The notes: generated by a model from the letters alone, not told the origin. Positions 22,756 through 33,242 are shown, numbered from the stretch's first letter. The stretch is DNA of 64,000 bases from Ctenosaura bakeri (GCA_948474755.1 CAOLHI010001846.1:124001-188000); one strand, 5' to 3'. Translations and numbers: made by a program.

Positions 22756-22890
22756 CTTTTGTGTTGTTGCTGTTGTGTGCCTTCGAATGCCGATCCTAAG
22801 GCGACACTATCACGGGGTTTTCTGAGGCTGAGAGTGTGTGACACGCCCGATGTCACCCAGTGGGTTTCCATGGCCAAGCGGGGAACTTAA
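22756..22890 (-). mobile_element. tRNA-type SINE 3' part, reverse
   Basis: On the minus strand it contains CCACTGGGTGACAT and the GAAGGCACACAACAACAA tail, shared with the SINE at 41448-41637. It is truncated. Confidence 0.65.
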
Positions 22891-23950
22891 AAAAGATGGT
22901 AACAGAGCAGCTAAAAGGTAGAGTCTCTACACTGTGTATTCCAACATTTGCTTGTGGTGAACCGAATATTTGAAAACAATAAGCCTAAATCCTTACCAAA
23001 GTAGTAAATTTTCATCACAACTGTGCAGACCACAAATGCTTACATGATGGAATGTCTTCCATCCCCCTTAATAGCAACGATGACACATAAGAATTAAAAT
23101 CTCATAGAAAAAAGGTTCTAGCTTAGCCTTCTCCTTGGTAATTTTCTTTTTAAAAAAACAAGGAAATAACTATCAGTAATTTTTTGTAGATATTTTTATT
23201 AATACCCAGAAATTCAATAAATCGTTTGAACTTGTTGCATGCAATTCCAAGTATGTAATACAAAATGATACCGTCTTACAGTTTTATATAATCAAATTCC
23301 TTAGATGTGATACTTTAAATGTTTTCTTCATATAGCCCTTTCCCCAAATAAACTTCCCTCTCTAAAATTTTGGGGTGATTACTTATTCTGTGCATGGCTG
23401 AAAGTTGAAACCACTATCAGTATGGAGGAGAAATGATTCCTAATATGAGCCCATGTTGCTTTAGGAAGTGGTAAGAATCCAAGCTGGGTGTTTTATCCCC
23501 GGAGCTGTACTGCTGAAGCTTCACCAGAGAGGGAGAAAGAAGTATTCCATGTCTGTTCTATTTTTCTCCCTCTGGATTCGGAGAACTCTTAGCACATCTT
23601 GGAGGCACTTGAGTTCACTGGCCCCGTGCCCAACCTGAGTGTAAAGCGGAGCTTTGGGATGCTTGGCACTCCTGCCGCCGTATGCCAAACGATCTTGGCA
23701 ACTGTGGCACAAAGGAAGGGGGCCCCATGAGACGGGACACATGCAGGACCAGAATTCAAATTCCGTCTGCCCACTTCTGGCATGCATGATTTTGCAGTCT
23801 GTATTAATCATGTGAACCACAGCTGGAGCACAATTACCAGTCCAAAGGCCAAGTTGAATCTGGGTCAGTACAAGAAGGACACATGCTGGCAGTGGGCAGA
23901 GCTACCATCTCGGGTGGGTGAAAATATGTACACATTGTCACCCTTTAGCA
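22891..23950. other. Stretch with unassigned open frames
   Basis: AT-rich DNA at 23100-23340 is followed by a more GC-balanced block. On the minus strand that block (23521-23820) holds a 99-codon frame with Cys pairs; on the plus strand it overlaps a possible exon at 23777-23910. I recognise neither. Confidence 0.35.
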
Positions 23951-24411
23951 CACACTGGAGGGCGACCAAAATGGTGAGAGGCCTGGAAGCCATGAAGCCC
24001 TATGAGGATAGACTTAGAGAGCTGGGGATGTTTAGTCTTCAGAAGAGAAGGTTAAGAGGGGACAGGATAGCCATGTTTAAATATTTGAAGGGATGTCATG
24101 TTGAAGACAGAGCAAGCTTGTTTTCTGCTGCTCCAGAGACCAGGACAAGGAGCAATGGATTCAAGCTGCAGGAAAGGAGATTCCACCTGAACCTCAGGAA
24201 GAACTTCCTGATGGTCAGGGCTGTCCGGCAGTAGAATCCGCTGCCTCAGTGGGGTGTGGTGGAGTCTCCTTCCTCGGAGGTTTTTAAGCAGAGGCTGGAT
24301 GGCCATCTGTCGAGAATGCTTTGAGGGTGTTCCTGCATGGCTGAAGGGGGTTGGACTGGATGGCCCCTGTGGTCTCTTCCAACTCTACATTTCTATGATT
24401 CTATGATTCTG
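23951..24411 (+). mobile_element. CR1 LINE 3' fragment
   Basis: The sequence reads through the end of CR1 ORF2 ([40 protein letters not shown]). It ends with the CTATGATTCTATGATTCTG tail. Confidence 0.88.
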
Positions 24412-24444
24412 TCCTCTGACAACCAGCGTGTAGACTACCTATAG

Positions 24445-24760
24445 TCTTTTTTTCAAAAAATAATATTTTTATTAAAACACATTTTAGATACATAAAACAA
24501 CATACGAGGGATTCCAAAGACAGATGACAAAATAAAATGCTAACAATCCTAAAACTGCTTTGACAAAACGACACGAATCTGAGCTAACCTAAAAAGGGGC
24601 TAAGAAGATAGATGACTTCCAACTCATCAACTTTTGGCTCTGGAATAGCATATAAGATATACTTCTGCTAAAGGATGCCTTGTCATGCACTACTGCAAAT
24701 ATATAGTCACTATAGTCCTGATAAATCTTACTCAGCACTTTCTGGGGGTTGTTGGATCTT
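24445..24760 (-). mobile_element. Probable L1-like 3' end
   Basis: A T-rich start followed by AATATTTTTATTAAAACAC resembles the reverse of an L1-type 3' UTR with a poly(A) tail. A similar pattern is at 52860. This is inference from composition and order. Confidence 0.4.
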
Positions 24761-25504
24761 GGTAATCTTAATGGTTACAATCTTGATTTAATTATTAACT
24801 TATATAGTTATCCTGATCCCACTCCCACCCCCCAAATAATAATCTGTTGCTCTTACACAACATCTGAAGCAATTATGTTTTTATCTGCATTACCATTGCT
24901 CAGGCAAGCAAGGGAGCTAATTTGCCTTCTGACAGCAAAATTCTTAGGGAGGGAACATCTCCGCTGCAGATAAAAGTTCAAAGTGTGTTTACAATGCTGG
25001 CAAGCATTTTGAAACCCTTTCTGATCCACAGCTCCATCGGCCAAGGCTTCCAAATCTTTTTGAACAGAGGAAGGAGGCAGCTGTCCCCTGGCAAGTTACA
25101 TTTTTTGGATGAGCACCAAATGGTCTCGGTGGGCTCATACAATTGCGCGTCCGCACACTCGCTTTCATTGGACAGTCAACTGTGTGGCATGCAGCTTTAA
25201 TTTTCCCCAGGGGGATCTAAGCTGGCCAGCATCCAGCCCTATCCTTACAAACAGCACTAGGCAGTTCCATTTAGCTTCATAAAAACAACATGGGAACAAA
25301 TTCTGAGAACTGGAGAGTGCGCACGGCGTAAACACTGGGGGAGGGCAGGATTAAAATGTTGGAAACCAGGGCAGGGACACTGGATACGATCACAGGATTT
25401 TGTTTTTGGTGTTTACCAGCCTCTCTCCTGATTCTGCCTTTAAATTTAACAGAGGACAATACCGACAGCTGTTCCTTACCACTTAAATCCTATGTGCCCA
25501 GTTG
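24761..25504. other. Intergenic stretch, no feature recognised
   Basis: Open frames on both strands lack recognisable domains and splice context. Confidence 0.35.
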
Positions 25505-25512
25505 CTGTTAAA

Positions 25513-26307
25513 CAACGATTGACTCGAACTCAAGTCAGACTTAAGTCACATCAATGACTTGACTTGGTAATAAATGAGGCACTGATTCGACTCGACTCAT
25601 TACATTATTAGTGATTTCTGTCCTTTGTTCAGGAACATAAACCATTCATCCAGACACCTTACGACTTTGAACAACGCTTCCATCTCTTTTTGCTTACTGG
25701 TCACAAGATGATCTGTCTCAAGCCCAAAGTGTGGGTGCATTTTGCAAAGGGGAACAGCAGAATGGGTCCCTATAGTATACTAGAGAAGCCTTCTAAATTT
25801 TTTCTTAAGAGTGCAAAGCAAGACTCACTTGCAGAGCACAGGACACATTTCTCAGAGGGGAACACAAATGTGTTAGGCAATGGGCTTGAAGAGGAAGGAT
25901 CCTTCTTTCTAAAGCTTTTGAAGCTTCAGTAATGGGGAGTAAGAAGGATCCCATTCCCCACTTTTGAACAATGCCCAAATTCAGAAATGGGAAGTAAGTA
26001 GGATCCTATTCCCCCCTTCTGAAGCTGCAGACTCTTTTAAGCCCATTGACACAAAAGCCTCCAGCTTCGGGAAGGGGGAATAAGACGGATCCTAGCTGCA
26101 GAGGGCAAAATTGCAAATGTGGAGGGCCGACCCTGCTTAAATGGTTAAAGCTGACTTTATTCAACTCTGTCCAGAAATTCTGGAATATAGGTCAAGGTAT
26201 AAAGTTGGCTCCCAGACTTGAGACTTGGCTTGAAAGTATCTTACAAGGACTTGAGACTTGAAGGCAGAGACTTGAGACTTGGAGAAAAAGACTCAAATAC
26301 ATCACTG
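25513..26307. mobile_element. hAT-like element with GACTTGA subterminal repeats
   Basis: It is flanked by exact 8-bp duplications CTGTTAAA (25505-25512 and 26308-26315). Both end regions are filled with variants of GACTTGA/GACTCGA: CGACTCGACTC near 25590, and GACTTGAGACTTGG repeated three times at 26215-26282. No transposase frame is visible, so it is non-autonomous. Confidence 0.72.
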
Positions 26308-26315
26308 CTGTTAAA

Positions 26316-27660
26316 AAGTAACCACAGCTGGGTACCAAAAAAAGTGGCAGCCATCATAAACAAGATGGGCATACTCTCACCTCCAGAAAGATTAGTGGGT
26401 TTAAGCCACAGCAAGAATAGCCCCCCATTGTCCCTCCTATGGCTGGAACCAGGCTCTGTGTAGTATGTAGCACCGAAATGAATCTTGACCTCATGGCCAC
26501 TAGATCTTTGGATAAAAATTGGAATGCATGGTCTTTTTGTACGGTGGACTTCCCTTCTCCCGTATGAACACTCCAGTGTGATTTCAGATGCAGGTCTCCA
26601 GCTGGCTTTAAGCTGAGACTTTTTTTAGAGCTGAGACTTTTTCAGAGACAACATGCTCTCTCCTGCCGCTCTGGCACATGCCCAGCTTGCCGGGCAACGT
26701 GGGGTGAGAAGCACATGGAGATGTTACCTGGCTCTGTGACAGCATCGCCCCCGCTGTGGCTTCCTCCTCCGGACTTGAGCAGAATACATGCTGGAACGTG
26801 AGAAAAAACCTAGCCCAGATTTTGGATTGGAATTTGCTGAAAGGAAAAAAAGTTGGCACATGGTTGGAGTTTGAGAAACATGGAAGTGAGAGTACTGGAT
26901 GATGAACGTCCTTAGGATGCTGGGAGAGAAAGACCCTGAGCCCATATTTCTATTATTCTCTATAGAGAGAAAGACCCTGAGCCCATATTTCTATTATGAT
27001 AGTATTTTTTAAAGCTTCCTTTTCTCAGATCAAGCCCAGGTGGTGTAATGCTGGAGTAAGGAATTAAACTCCAGGATGCTCTGGTCAGTGACATCAGTTC
27101 ACGTGGCCAGCATGGGAACAGTCTGGATGGCTGAGGGGTTTCAGGTTATCTTTGGTCAGAATATATCTGGTGTTCCTGGCATGGGGAATGTTTGTGTGTA
27201 AATGGTGCCAACCAGGCTCAAGTGAAGTCCAAAACCCTTTGCATTTACTCTGCCTTGTTTTCCAAAGCTGGGTCCTGAAAACAAGACAGTGCAAATGAAG
27301 TGGGTGCAAATTAAGAAAGGGTTGTCGCTTAAAATGACTGGGCCCAATTCTTGTGTTTTAACGAGAGGTAGATAAGCAGATATTTCTCATGGGAAAGTCT
27401 TAGGGAAAGTCTCTGTTTTCCAGGGAGGGCAGGGTGGATTATTGGAGATGGAACAAGAATAGAAGAGTAAAAATGGTAACCCTGTATGTTGGTAATGAGT
27501 AAGGGGGAAGAAGCAAAAGTGGGGGTCAGGATGGGAGAAGTTTGGAAGTTTAAATTGACGCGTGCCATGGCGAGGGTTGCTCTAATTTTAGATTGCGTTT
27601 TGCAAGCCCCGAGTTCAATGCCCTGCGCCACTACAAATGTTAAGCTGCTGGAAGGCGGTA
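26316..27660. other. Intergenic stretch with a local duplication
   Basis: No gene is supported. A 33-bp unit (GAGAGAAAGACCCTGAGCCC...) occurs at 26924-26956 and again at 26965-26997. Confidence 0.4.
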
Positions 27661-28288
27661 GGGTTGGCCCTCCACGTTTTCAGGCTTAACTTTTACAGAT
27701 TTATTAGTGAGTTTCTCTAACCCCTGTCCCCTCAGCTCCCCTTTTCCAGGGGAACATTCCCTCTTGGTTGGTTGCTCCGATCAGGCCACGCAGCCCTTTC
27801 AAAACATGTTTTTGGTCCTCCTCCGCCAGCCACTGCCAAGCCAGCTAAGGATGGCTCTCAGTTCAATTTCTCAGCACCCCAAACCCTCTCCCAATGCCCC
27901 CCATACCCAAGGAAGAAGATGGGTGAGGGAGAGGAAGTATAGGGCCACCAGGTTGACTCATCCTCTTTCCCTCTCCTTTCTCTGACCTGGCCCATTTCCA
28001 CACTTGAGTGTTATAGTGCTATCACCCCACTTTCAACACCTTATGGAATCCTGGGGTTTGCAGTCGGCCCCTCCCGAAATTGCAAACCCCAGGATTCCAT
28101 AGCATGTTGAAAGTGGGGTGATAGCGCTATAACACTCGAGTGCAGAAATGGTGCTGGTTTGGACCCCTGGATGCTTGCCCTTAGCCCCCCTTCCCGCAGA
28201 CAAATGCGCACATTTTGATATTTGCAATTTCCCCACTTTTGCAGGGGTCCTGAGCCCCTAACCCCAGTGAATGCGGAAGGCTGACTAC
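27661..28288 (-). mobile_element. Tigger-like element, subfamily 2, with nested PalM
   Basis: This is the reverse-orientation relative of 43965-44607 and 18127. Outer words are GTTGGCCCTCCACG and GCGGAAGGCTGAC. PalM copy 12 splits it within the word CCTGACCTGGTTTGGA, known intact (as complement) at 18265-18280. Confidence 0.72.
27990..28152. mobile_element. PalM short form, copy 12
   Basis: Both arms carry the private variant CTATCACCCCACTTTC / GAAAGTGGGGTGATAG. It lies in a Tigger-like element. Comparison with the uninterrupted relative shows a TGG (or CTGG) target duplication. Confidence 0.85.
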
Positions 28289-28910
28289 TGACAAAAACGA
28301 AGGGGGTGCATGTTTACCCTGATCAAAGCGGGGATTAGGTGCAAGCATGTTTTGACAGAAGAGGAAATAGCCTTTTAGCCTTCAGGGTCAGTGTGAGAGT
28401 CCAAGTCTGGCTTGGTCTTTGCTTGTCGGGGAGTTGTTTATGCCCTTTGCCATGAAACCTGGGGGAAGAGATCTGGGAGGGAAGGTGAAAAACAAGGTCT
28501 TGTTGGCTGGTTTTGCTGAGTCAGGACGATGCAGCTTAAGGTGGCTGAGTCAGACGGGCCGATACCTTTCTTCTTGCCAAAGATCAGCTTATTCACTGTC
28601 CAGGGCTTAACGGATTTCTGCCTTGCTGAACTGAAAGCAATCTGCTAGCAATTTATGGTGACCACAAACATGATTTGGGGTTGCAGCACCTTCCCTACAA
28701 AGATTTTTTTTTCCTGCTTAGACCAGCCTTGCTACTTAAATATAGATTATTTTTTAAAGCAACCATGCTGGCCCATTGAAAAATAGCCATTTTGGTTTGT
28801 AAGGGGGGAAAAACACATTCCTGGGTAATTCTTTCTTTAGGTCGAACCAAAAAGCCACCAGAAATGCAGGCTTTTGAGTTCCCCCGAACCTGATACAAAA
28901 GGGATGGCAT
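28289..28910. other. Intergenic stretch, no feature recognised
   Basis: No exon or named repeat is supported between the transposon end and the CR1 fragment. Confidence 0.35.
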
Positions 28911-29205
28911 ATGGAGAATGGAGCAAGTTGGTTTTTGGCGGTTTTGGAGACTAGGACATGGAGCAATGGCTTCAAACTTCAGGAAAAGAGAGTCTACCTA
29001 AAAATTAGGAAGAACTTCCTGATGGTAAGAGCAGTTCGACAGTGGGATGTGTTACCTGGGGGTGTGGTGATTCTCCTTCTTCGGAGGTTTTTAAACAGAG
29101 GCTGGATGGCCACCTGTTGGAAAGGCTTTGATGGTATATTCCCGCATGGCAGAATGAGGTTGGACTTGATGGCCCTTGTGGTCTCTTCCAGCTCCATGAT
29201 TATAT
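28911..29205 (+). mobile_element. Diverged CR1 LINE 3' fragment
   Basis: The translated tail is recognisable ([28 protein letters not shown]). It ends in CTCCATGATTATATGA, an altered CR1 tail. It is older-looking than the other copies. Confidence 0.8.
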
Positions 29206-29271
29206 GAAACAAGTGGGGGACAGATTTGGCTCCTGCCTCACACCGTTGATCTATGCTTAGCTTGTGGTTTA

Positions 29272-29445
29272 CATTTCCGCACTAGCCTGTTATAGCGCGA
29301 CGATTCCACTTTCAACATCCTCTGGAATCCTGGGGTTTGCGGTTTCGGGAGGGGCCGCCCGGCCCCTCCCGAAACCGCAAACCCTAGGATTCCAGAGGAT
29401 GTTGAAAGTGGAATCGTCGCGCTATAACAGGCTAGTGCGGAAATG
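29272..29445. mobile_element. PalM short form, copy 13, near-perfect palindrome
   Basis: The 174-bp palindrome is centred at 29358/29359 (GGGGCCGCCCGGCCCC). Both arms share the private variants CGCGACGATTCC and CATCCTCTGG. Confidence 0.9.
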
Positions 29446-29574
29446 GTTTCAGACCCCTAGATTCTTTTTTTCACATGTCAAGCCCTATGTTGCCAATGTT
29501 CAAACCAGACACGTATCCACTCAGCATGGAGTGGTGTGAATCCGTCACATATTTGTGTGCGTGCGTGCATGCGT

Positions 29575-29795
29575 GGCTTCAAACAACCTGTCAACTTATG
29601 ATGATGCCATGAATTTCATAGAGTTTTTTCGACAAGGAGTACTTGGAGTTGGTTTTACCAGTCCCTTCCTTTGAAAAAATAACCTACAGCACCCGGTATT
29701 TATTGGCAGTCTCCCATCCTAGTACTAAACAGAGCTGGCCCTGCTTAGCATCCAAAATCACATGGGATCTGATGCCTTTAGGGTACGTGTACTGC
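29575..29795 (-). mobile_element. 5S rRNA-derived SINE
   Basis: On the minus strand 29680-29795 reads GCTAAGCAGGGCC, TTAGTACTAGGATGGGAGAC and ACCGGGTGCTGTAGG, matching the 3' half of 5S rRNA. The tail (CATAAGTTGACAGG, then CACGCA repeats) follows. This is a 5S-headed SINE, not a functional rRNA gene. Confidence 0.8.
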
Positions 29796-29816
29796 TCCAC
29801 TTTCTGCACTACAGTC

Positions 29817-29817
<1 letters not shown>

Positions 29818-29856
<39 letters not shown>
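29818..29856. repeat. AAT microsatellite
   Basis: About 13 uninterrupted AAT units form the tail of the adjoining reverse-oriented SINE. Confidence 0.9.
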
Positions 29857-30105
29857 TTATTTGTATTCTGCCTCTCCACATGGATCGAGGCGGCGAACAA
29901 CATGAAATACATTATACATTACAAATAGCATGTATTTCTATACCACGTATCAGCTAAGTGCTCTCTAAGCGGTTTACAATGTGTTAGCTAATGGCCCCCA
30001 ACAAGCTGGGTACTCATTTTACCGACCTGCGGAAGGATGGAAGGCTGAGTCAACCTGGAGCCCGGCAGGATCGAACTCACAACCTTGTGCCTGCAGTACC
30101 GGCAT
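29857..30105 (-). mobile_element. tRNA-headed SINE, reverse (same family as 50790-51036)
   Basis: On the minus strand it reads GAGTTCGATCCTGCCGGGCT (box B), then GGTCGGTAAAATGAGTACCC, and a tail CGATCCATGTGGAGAGGCAG followed by A-rich repeats. The box A end is lost. PalM sequence directly adjoins at 30106. Confidence 0.82.
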
Positions 30106-30163
30106 TTGATTCCATAAGATGTTGAAAGTGGAATCATCGCGCTATAAGAGTGTAGTGCAGAAA
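30106..30163. mobile_element. PalM right arm, solo fragment, copy 14
   Basis: Only the arm TTCCATAAGATGTTGAAAG...GCAGAAAT remains, next to the SINE. Confidence 0.75.
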
Positions 30164-30605
30164 TAAGTATTTGATATGAGATATGAGATTTAAAACCCAG
30201 AAAGGCTCTTCGTCTACATGGAAATGGTCCTTATAGTACAGTTTGTTTGACCATTTCGGGACTGTTTCACACCAAGTGCCCACCCCACAAAAAGCACGTA
30301 GTTTCCAGTTCATGGAGTAACTCATTTAAGGCAGAGAACAATCAACGGTTTCTTGCAATTGTCCAAAGCGGATGGCAAACGCCTTTGATCTCTCCGCAAA
30401 CATTGCTACGGGGCTCTGCGTGAACCGCACTCGCCTCTTGGTTTCGAGCAGAATGAGATCAAAGAGCTGAACAAAGAGCAAGGAACTGACATGACTGGAC
30501 GGGCCGGAGCCTACCCAGAACATGAGATGGGTCTTATGCTTTATCTTTGGGGGTGAGATGAAGTTACACCACGGCAAGGAGTAACTTATACAATTAGTAG
30601 ATGTA

Positions 30606-30983
30606 CAGTCCTCCCTCCCCATTTGCCAGGGTTAGGGGCACGGGACCCCCGTGAAAGTGGGAAAATCGTGAATCACTCTAGGCCCCCCCAAATTTAACAC
30701 ACAAAAAAGTATGATCACCGTATTCAACCCACCGTGGATTCCTTTGAGGCTTTGGGGTTCCTTCCCAAGGCGGAAGTGGGGGGCTGATGGGACTTACGGC
30801 CACCTCCACGGCTGCCCCACACCATTTTTTAGAGGGATTTACTAGCCTTGTTTGCAGTTTCTCAGTCTCTTGAGGCTTGCTGTCCCTATTAAAAATGGCA
30901 CAAAGAGGCAACGGAGGTGACAGCAAAGACTCCGTGAATAATCAAATCTGCAAAAGTGAAACCCCCAAATGTGGAGGGCTGAC
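30606..30983. mobile_element. Tigger-like non-autonomous transposon, reverse copy
   Basis: It begins TACAGTCCTCCCTCCCC and ends AATGTGGAGGGCTGACTA. It is the inverted relative of 14451-14838, with TA at both ends. Confidence 0.8.
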
Positions 30984-31242
30984 TATATTTACAATAGCTT
31001 TGTAGTAATAGGCCTGTTGCAATGAGGAACCGCTCCCAGATACCAATAAAAAAAAAGCGATGGGGTCAACATAGCCCAGGAATGAACACTTTTTTGGTTT
31101 CTAATCTATTTCTCTAAAGGAAAAAAAAAATGCAGCAACTAGCATTGGTCACGGGTGGGAAGAAACAAAATACTCTGTGCTTGGCTCACGGAAATTTTTT
31201 TAGGGATCAGCAATGTGATTTATTCTGAAAGGTCGGACTTCG

Positions 31243-31332
31243 GCCCTTCCGCACTAGACTGTTATAGTGCTATAATTCCACTTTCAACATCCTATGGAAT
31301 CCTGGGGTCTGCTTGGGGAGGGGCCTTCTGAA
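31243..31332. mobile_element. PalM left half, copy 15
   Basis: The left arm from GGCCCTTCCGCACTAG to GGGGAGGGGCC is present. The right arm is absent. Confidence 0.8.
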
Positions 31333-31385
31333 ACCTGGAAAGGCAATTTCACAGCCCGAGTGCTCAACTTTGCGAGTTCAGGATT

Positions 31386-31485
31386 AGGACCTTTCTGCAC
31401 TGGACTGTTATACTGCTATTATTCCACTTTCAACATCCTGTGGAATGCTGGGGTTTGTAGTTTCCTGAGGCCAAAGATTTCTCAG
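31386..31485. mobile_element. PalM left half, copy 16
   Basis: The left arm and part of the long-form centre (AGTTTCCTGAGGCCAAAG) are present. It passes directly into a Tigger-like fragment. Confidence 0.8.
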
Positions 31486-31487
31486 AC

Positions 31488-31612
31488 AGTTTCTCCATGA
31501 GGCTTGCAGTCCCTATTAGAAATGGCCCAGGGAGGCAGCAGAGCGGACAGGAAATAATTGGTGAATAATCAAATTGCAAAAATTAAACCTGCAAATGTGG
31601 AGGGCAGACTGT
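31488..31612. mobile_element. Tigger-like 3' fragment
   Basis: GAGGCTTGCAGTCCCTATTA through AATGTGGAGGGCAGACTG matches one end of 30606-30983. Confidence 0.7.
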
Positions 31613-31818
31613 GCTAGTTAATTGGACCAGGTCCTAAGGTCACCCATAAGTAAGATATATTAGGTTAGTGGGTAAGAGGGTCAGGGCTTTTTCGGTGGTG
31701 GCCCCACTCTTAAAAGTTGCTTTTAACCTTAATTCCACCTTTAATTAATTGTAGTTCAAGTTGTTCTCTTTGGTTTCTATTGTAGTTTATCCTGCATTGC
31801 CATTTATCTGGTATCCTT

Positions 31819-32012
31819 GGCCATTTCCGCACTAGCCTGTTAGAGCGCGATGATTCCACTTTCAACCTCCTATGGAATCCTGGGGTTTGCAGTTCCGGGA
31901 GAAGCATTTAGACTTCTCAGCCAGGGAGCTCCAGAGCCTCACCAAACTACAAATCCCAGACTTCCACAGGATGCAGTCAGGGCAGTTCAATTGGAATGAT
32001 AGTGCTATAACA
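31819..32012. mobile_element. PalM long form, copy 17
   Basis: The left terminus is at 31819 and the right arm ends at GTGCTATAACA, where the next copy begins without a gap. The centre carries ACTACAAATCCCAGACTTCC (31946-31965). Confidence 0.82.
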
Positions 32013-32205
32013 GGCCATTTCCGCCCTAGACTGTCATAGTGCTATTATTCCACTTTCAGCATCCTATGGAATCCTGGAGTTTGCAGTTTAGGGAGGGGCT
32101 TTTCGGATTCTCGGCCAGAGAGCTCTTGGACCTCAGTAAACTACAAATCCCAGAATTCCACAGGATGTTGAAAGTGGAATAATAGCACTGTACCAGTGCA
32201 GTGTG
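32013..32205. mobile_element. PalM long form, copy 18
   Basis: It abuts copy 17. It contains ACTACAAATCCCAGAATTCC at 32140-32159, a ZNF143-like word. The right terminus is worn. Confidence 0.85.
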
Positions 32206-32223
32206 ATAGACAGCAGACATTAA

Positions 32224-32309
32224 GGACTCTTCTGCACTATACAGTTATTGTGCTATGATTCCACTTTAACTCCCATTGCTGCCTCTTACAGAATCCTGGG
32301 ATTTGTAGA
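32224..32309. mobile_element. PalM-related partial copy 19
   Basis: The left arm is diverged (CTTCTGCACTATACAGTTATTG) and fused to CCTCTTACAGAATCCTGGGATTTG. Confidence 0.6.
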
Positions 32310-32459
32310 TCATTTCTGCACTAGAGTGTTATAGCACTATTATTCCACTTGCAACATCCTATGGAATCCTGGGCCCCTCCGGAAACCGCAAACCCCAGGA
32401 TTCCCTAGGATGTTGCAAGTGGAATAATAGCGCTATAACAGCCTAGTGCGGAAATGGCC
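32310..32459. mobile_element. PalM short form, copy 20
   Basis: The palindrome has a very short loop. Both arms share the variant CCACTTGCAACATCC / GGATGTTGCAAGTGG. Confidence 0.85.
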
Positions 32460-32546
32460 TAGTCTCAGGAGGTATTGGAGCACTCTGGCTGAGCATTCTA
32501 ATATCCCTCCCTAAACTGCAGATCCCATGATGCCATAGAACAGAAT

Positions 32547-32694
32547 CATGTCCACACTAGCCTGTTATAGCGCTATTATTCCACTTCAAACATCCTATGG
32601 AATCCTGGGGTTTGCAGGACTGCAACCCCAGGATTCCACAGGAGGTTGAAAGTGGAATAATGATGCTATAAGAGTGTAGTGCGGAAATAGCCCA
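32547..32694. mobile_element. PalM short form, copy 21
   Basis: It runs from GTCCACACTAGCCTG to GTGTAGTGCGGAAATAGCC with a loop of a few bases. A further right-arm fragment lies at about 32698-32745. Confidence 0.82.
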
Positions 32695-32814
32695 TGGCAG
32701 TTAAAGCGGAATCATACTGCAATAGTTGCGCAGTGCGGAAAGGCCCTGAAAATTGGCTCCCTATGGCTATGAGCCCTGGAAAACAAGGCAGGCGAGCTAA
32801 TCCTCCGGTTCCAC

Positions 32815-32975
32815 CTTAAGCTGCGGGCTGGAGGGAGGGCTGGGCGGGACGGGGCGGAGGCAACCGAGCTGCTGGGGCTGCCGGCCGGCGAGCTCTGCGA
32901 GCCAGATCGGATCAAACCGGATTGCAAGCGGATCGAAGGCAGAGTCGCGCCGGATCGCAGCCACCGAACCCTTGA
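32815..32975 (+). promoter_or_regulatory. SLC3A2: SLC3A2 CpG-rich promoter and noncoding first exon
   Basis: This GC- and CpG-rich block has GC boxes GGGCGGG (32842-32848) and GGGGCGG (32851-32857). It ends in a consensus splice donor, CCCTTGA/GTAAGTG, at 32975/32976. No ATG lies in the likely exon. It would splice to the acceptor at 35160, eight bases before the SLC3A2 ATG. The exact transcription start cannot be fixed; 32860-32900 is plausible. PalM pieces end at about 32745 and resume at 32987, so the promoter is tightly framed by them. Confidence 0.7.
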
Positions 32976-32986
32976 GTAAGTGTAGG

Positions 32987-33056
32987 GCCATTTCCGCACC
33001 AGACTTCTTGCATTTCAACCTCCTATGGGGGTTTCCAGTTTAGTGGGGGGAGGCTT
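32987..33056. mobile_element. PalM left-half fragment, copy 22
   Basis: GGCCATTTCCGCACCAGAC is followed by a shortened arm (TTTCAACCTCCTATGGGGG). It lies just inside SLC3A2 intron 1. Confidence 0.7.
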
Positions 33057-33242
33057 TAAGAACGTGTCCGCACGCCACTCTTATAGCGCGACGATTCCAC
33101 TTTCAACCTCCTATGGAATCCTGGGGTTTGCAGTTCCGGGAGGGGCCGGCAGGCCCCTCCCGGAACTGCAAACCCCAGGATTCCATAGGAGGTTGAAAGT
33201 GGAATCGTCGCGCTATAAGAGTGGCGTGCGGACACGTTCTTA
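33057..33242. mobile_element. PalM variant, copy 23, 186-bp almost perfect palindrome
   Basis: The arms 33057-33149 and 33150-33242 are reverse complements at 92 of 93 positions; the mismatch is beside the centre (CCGGCAGG). The termini (AAGAACGTGTCCGCACGCCAC) differ from the usual GGCCATTTCCGCACTAG, while the inner arms are PalM. Confidence 0.92.

Noticed and set aside
29680..29795. A possible 5S rRNA gene on the minus strand
   Set aside because: Only the 3' half matches, with many substitutions, and it continues into a SINE tail, so it is a retroposed SINE.
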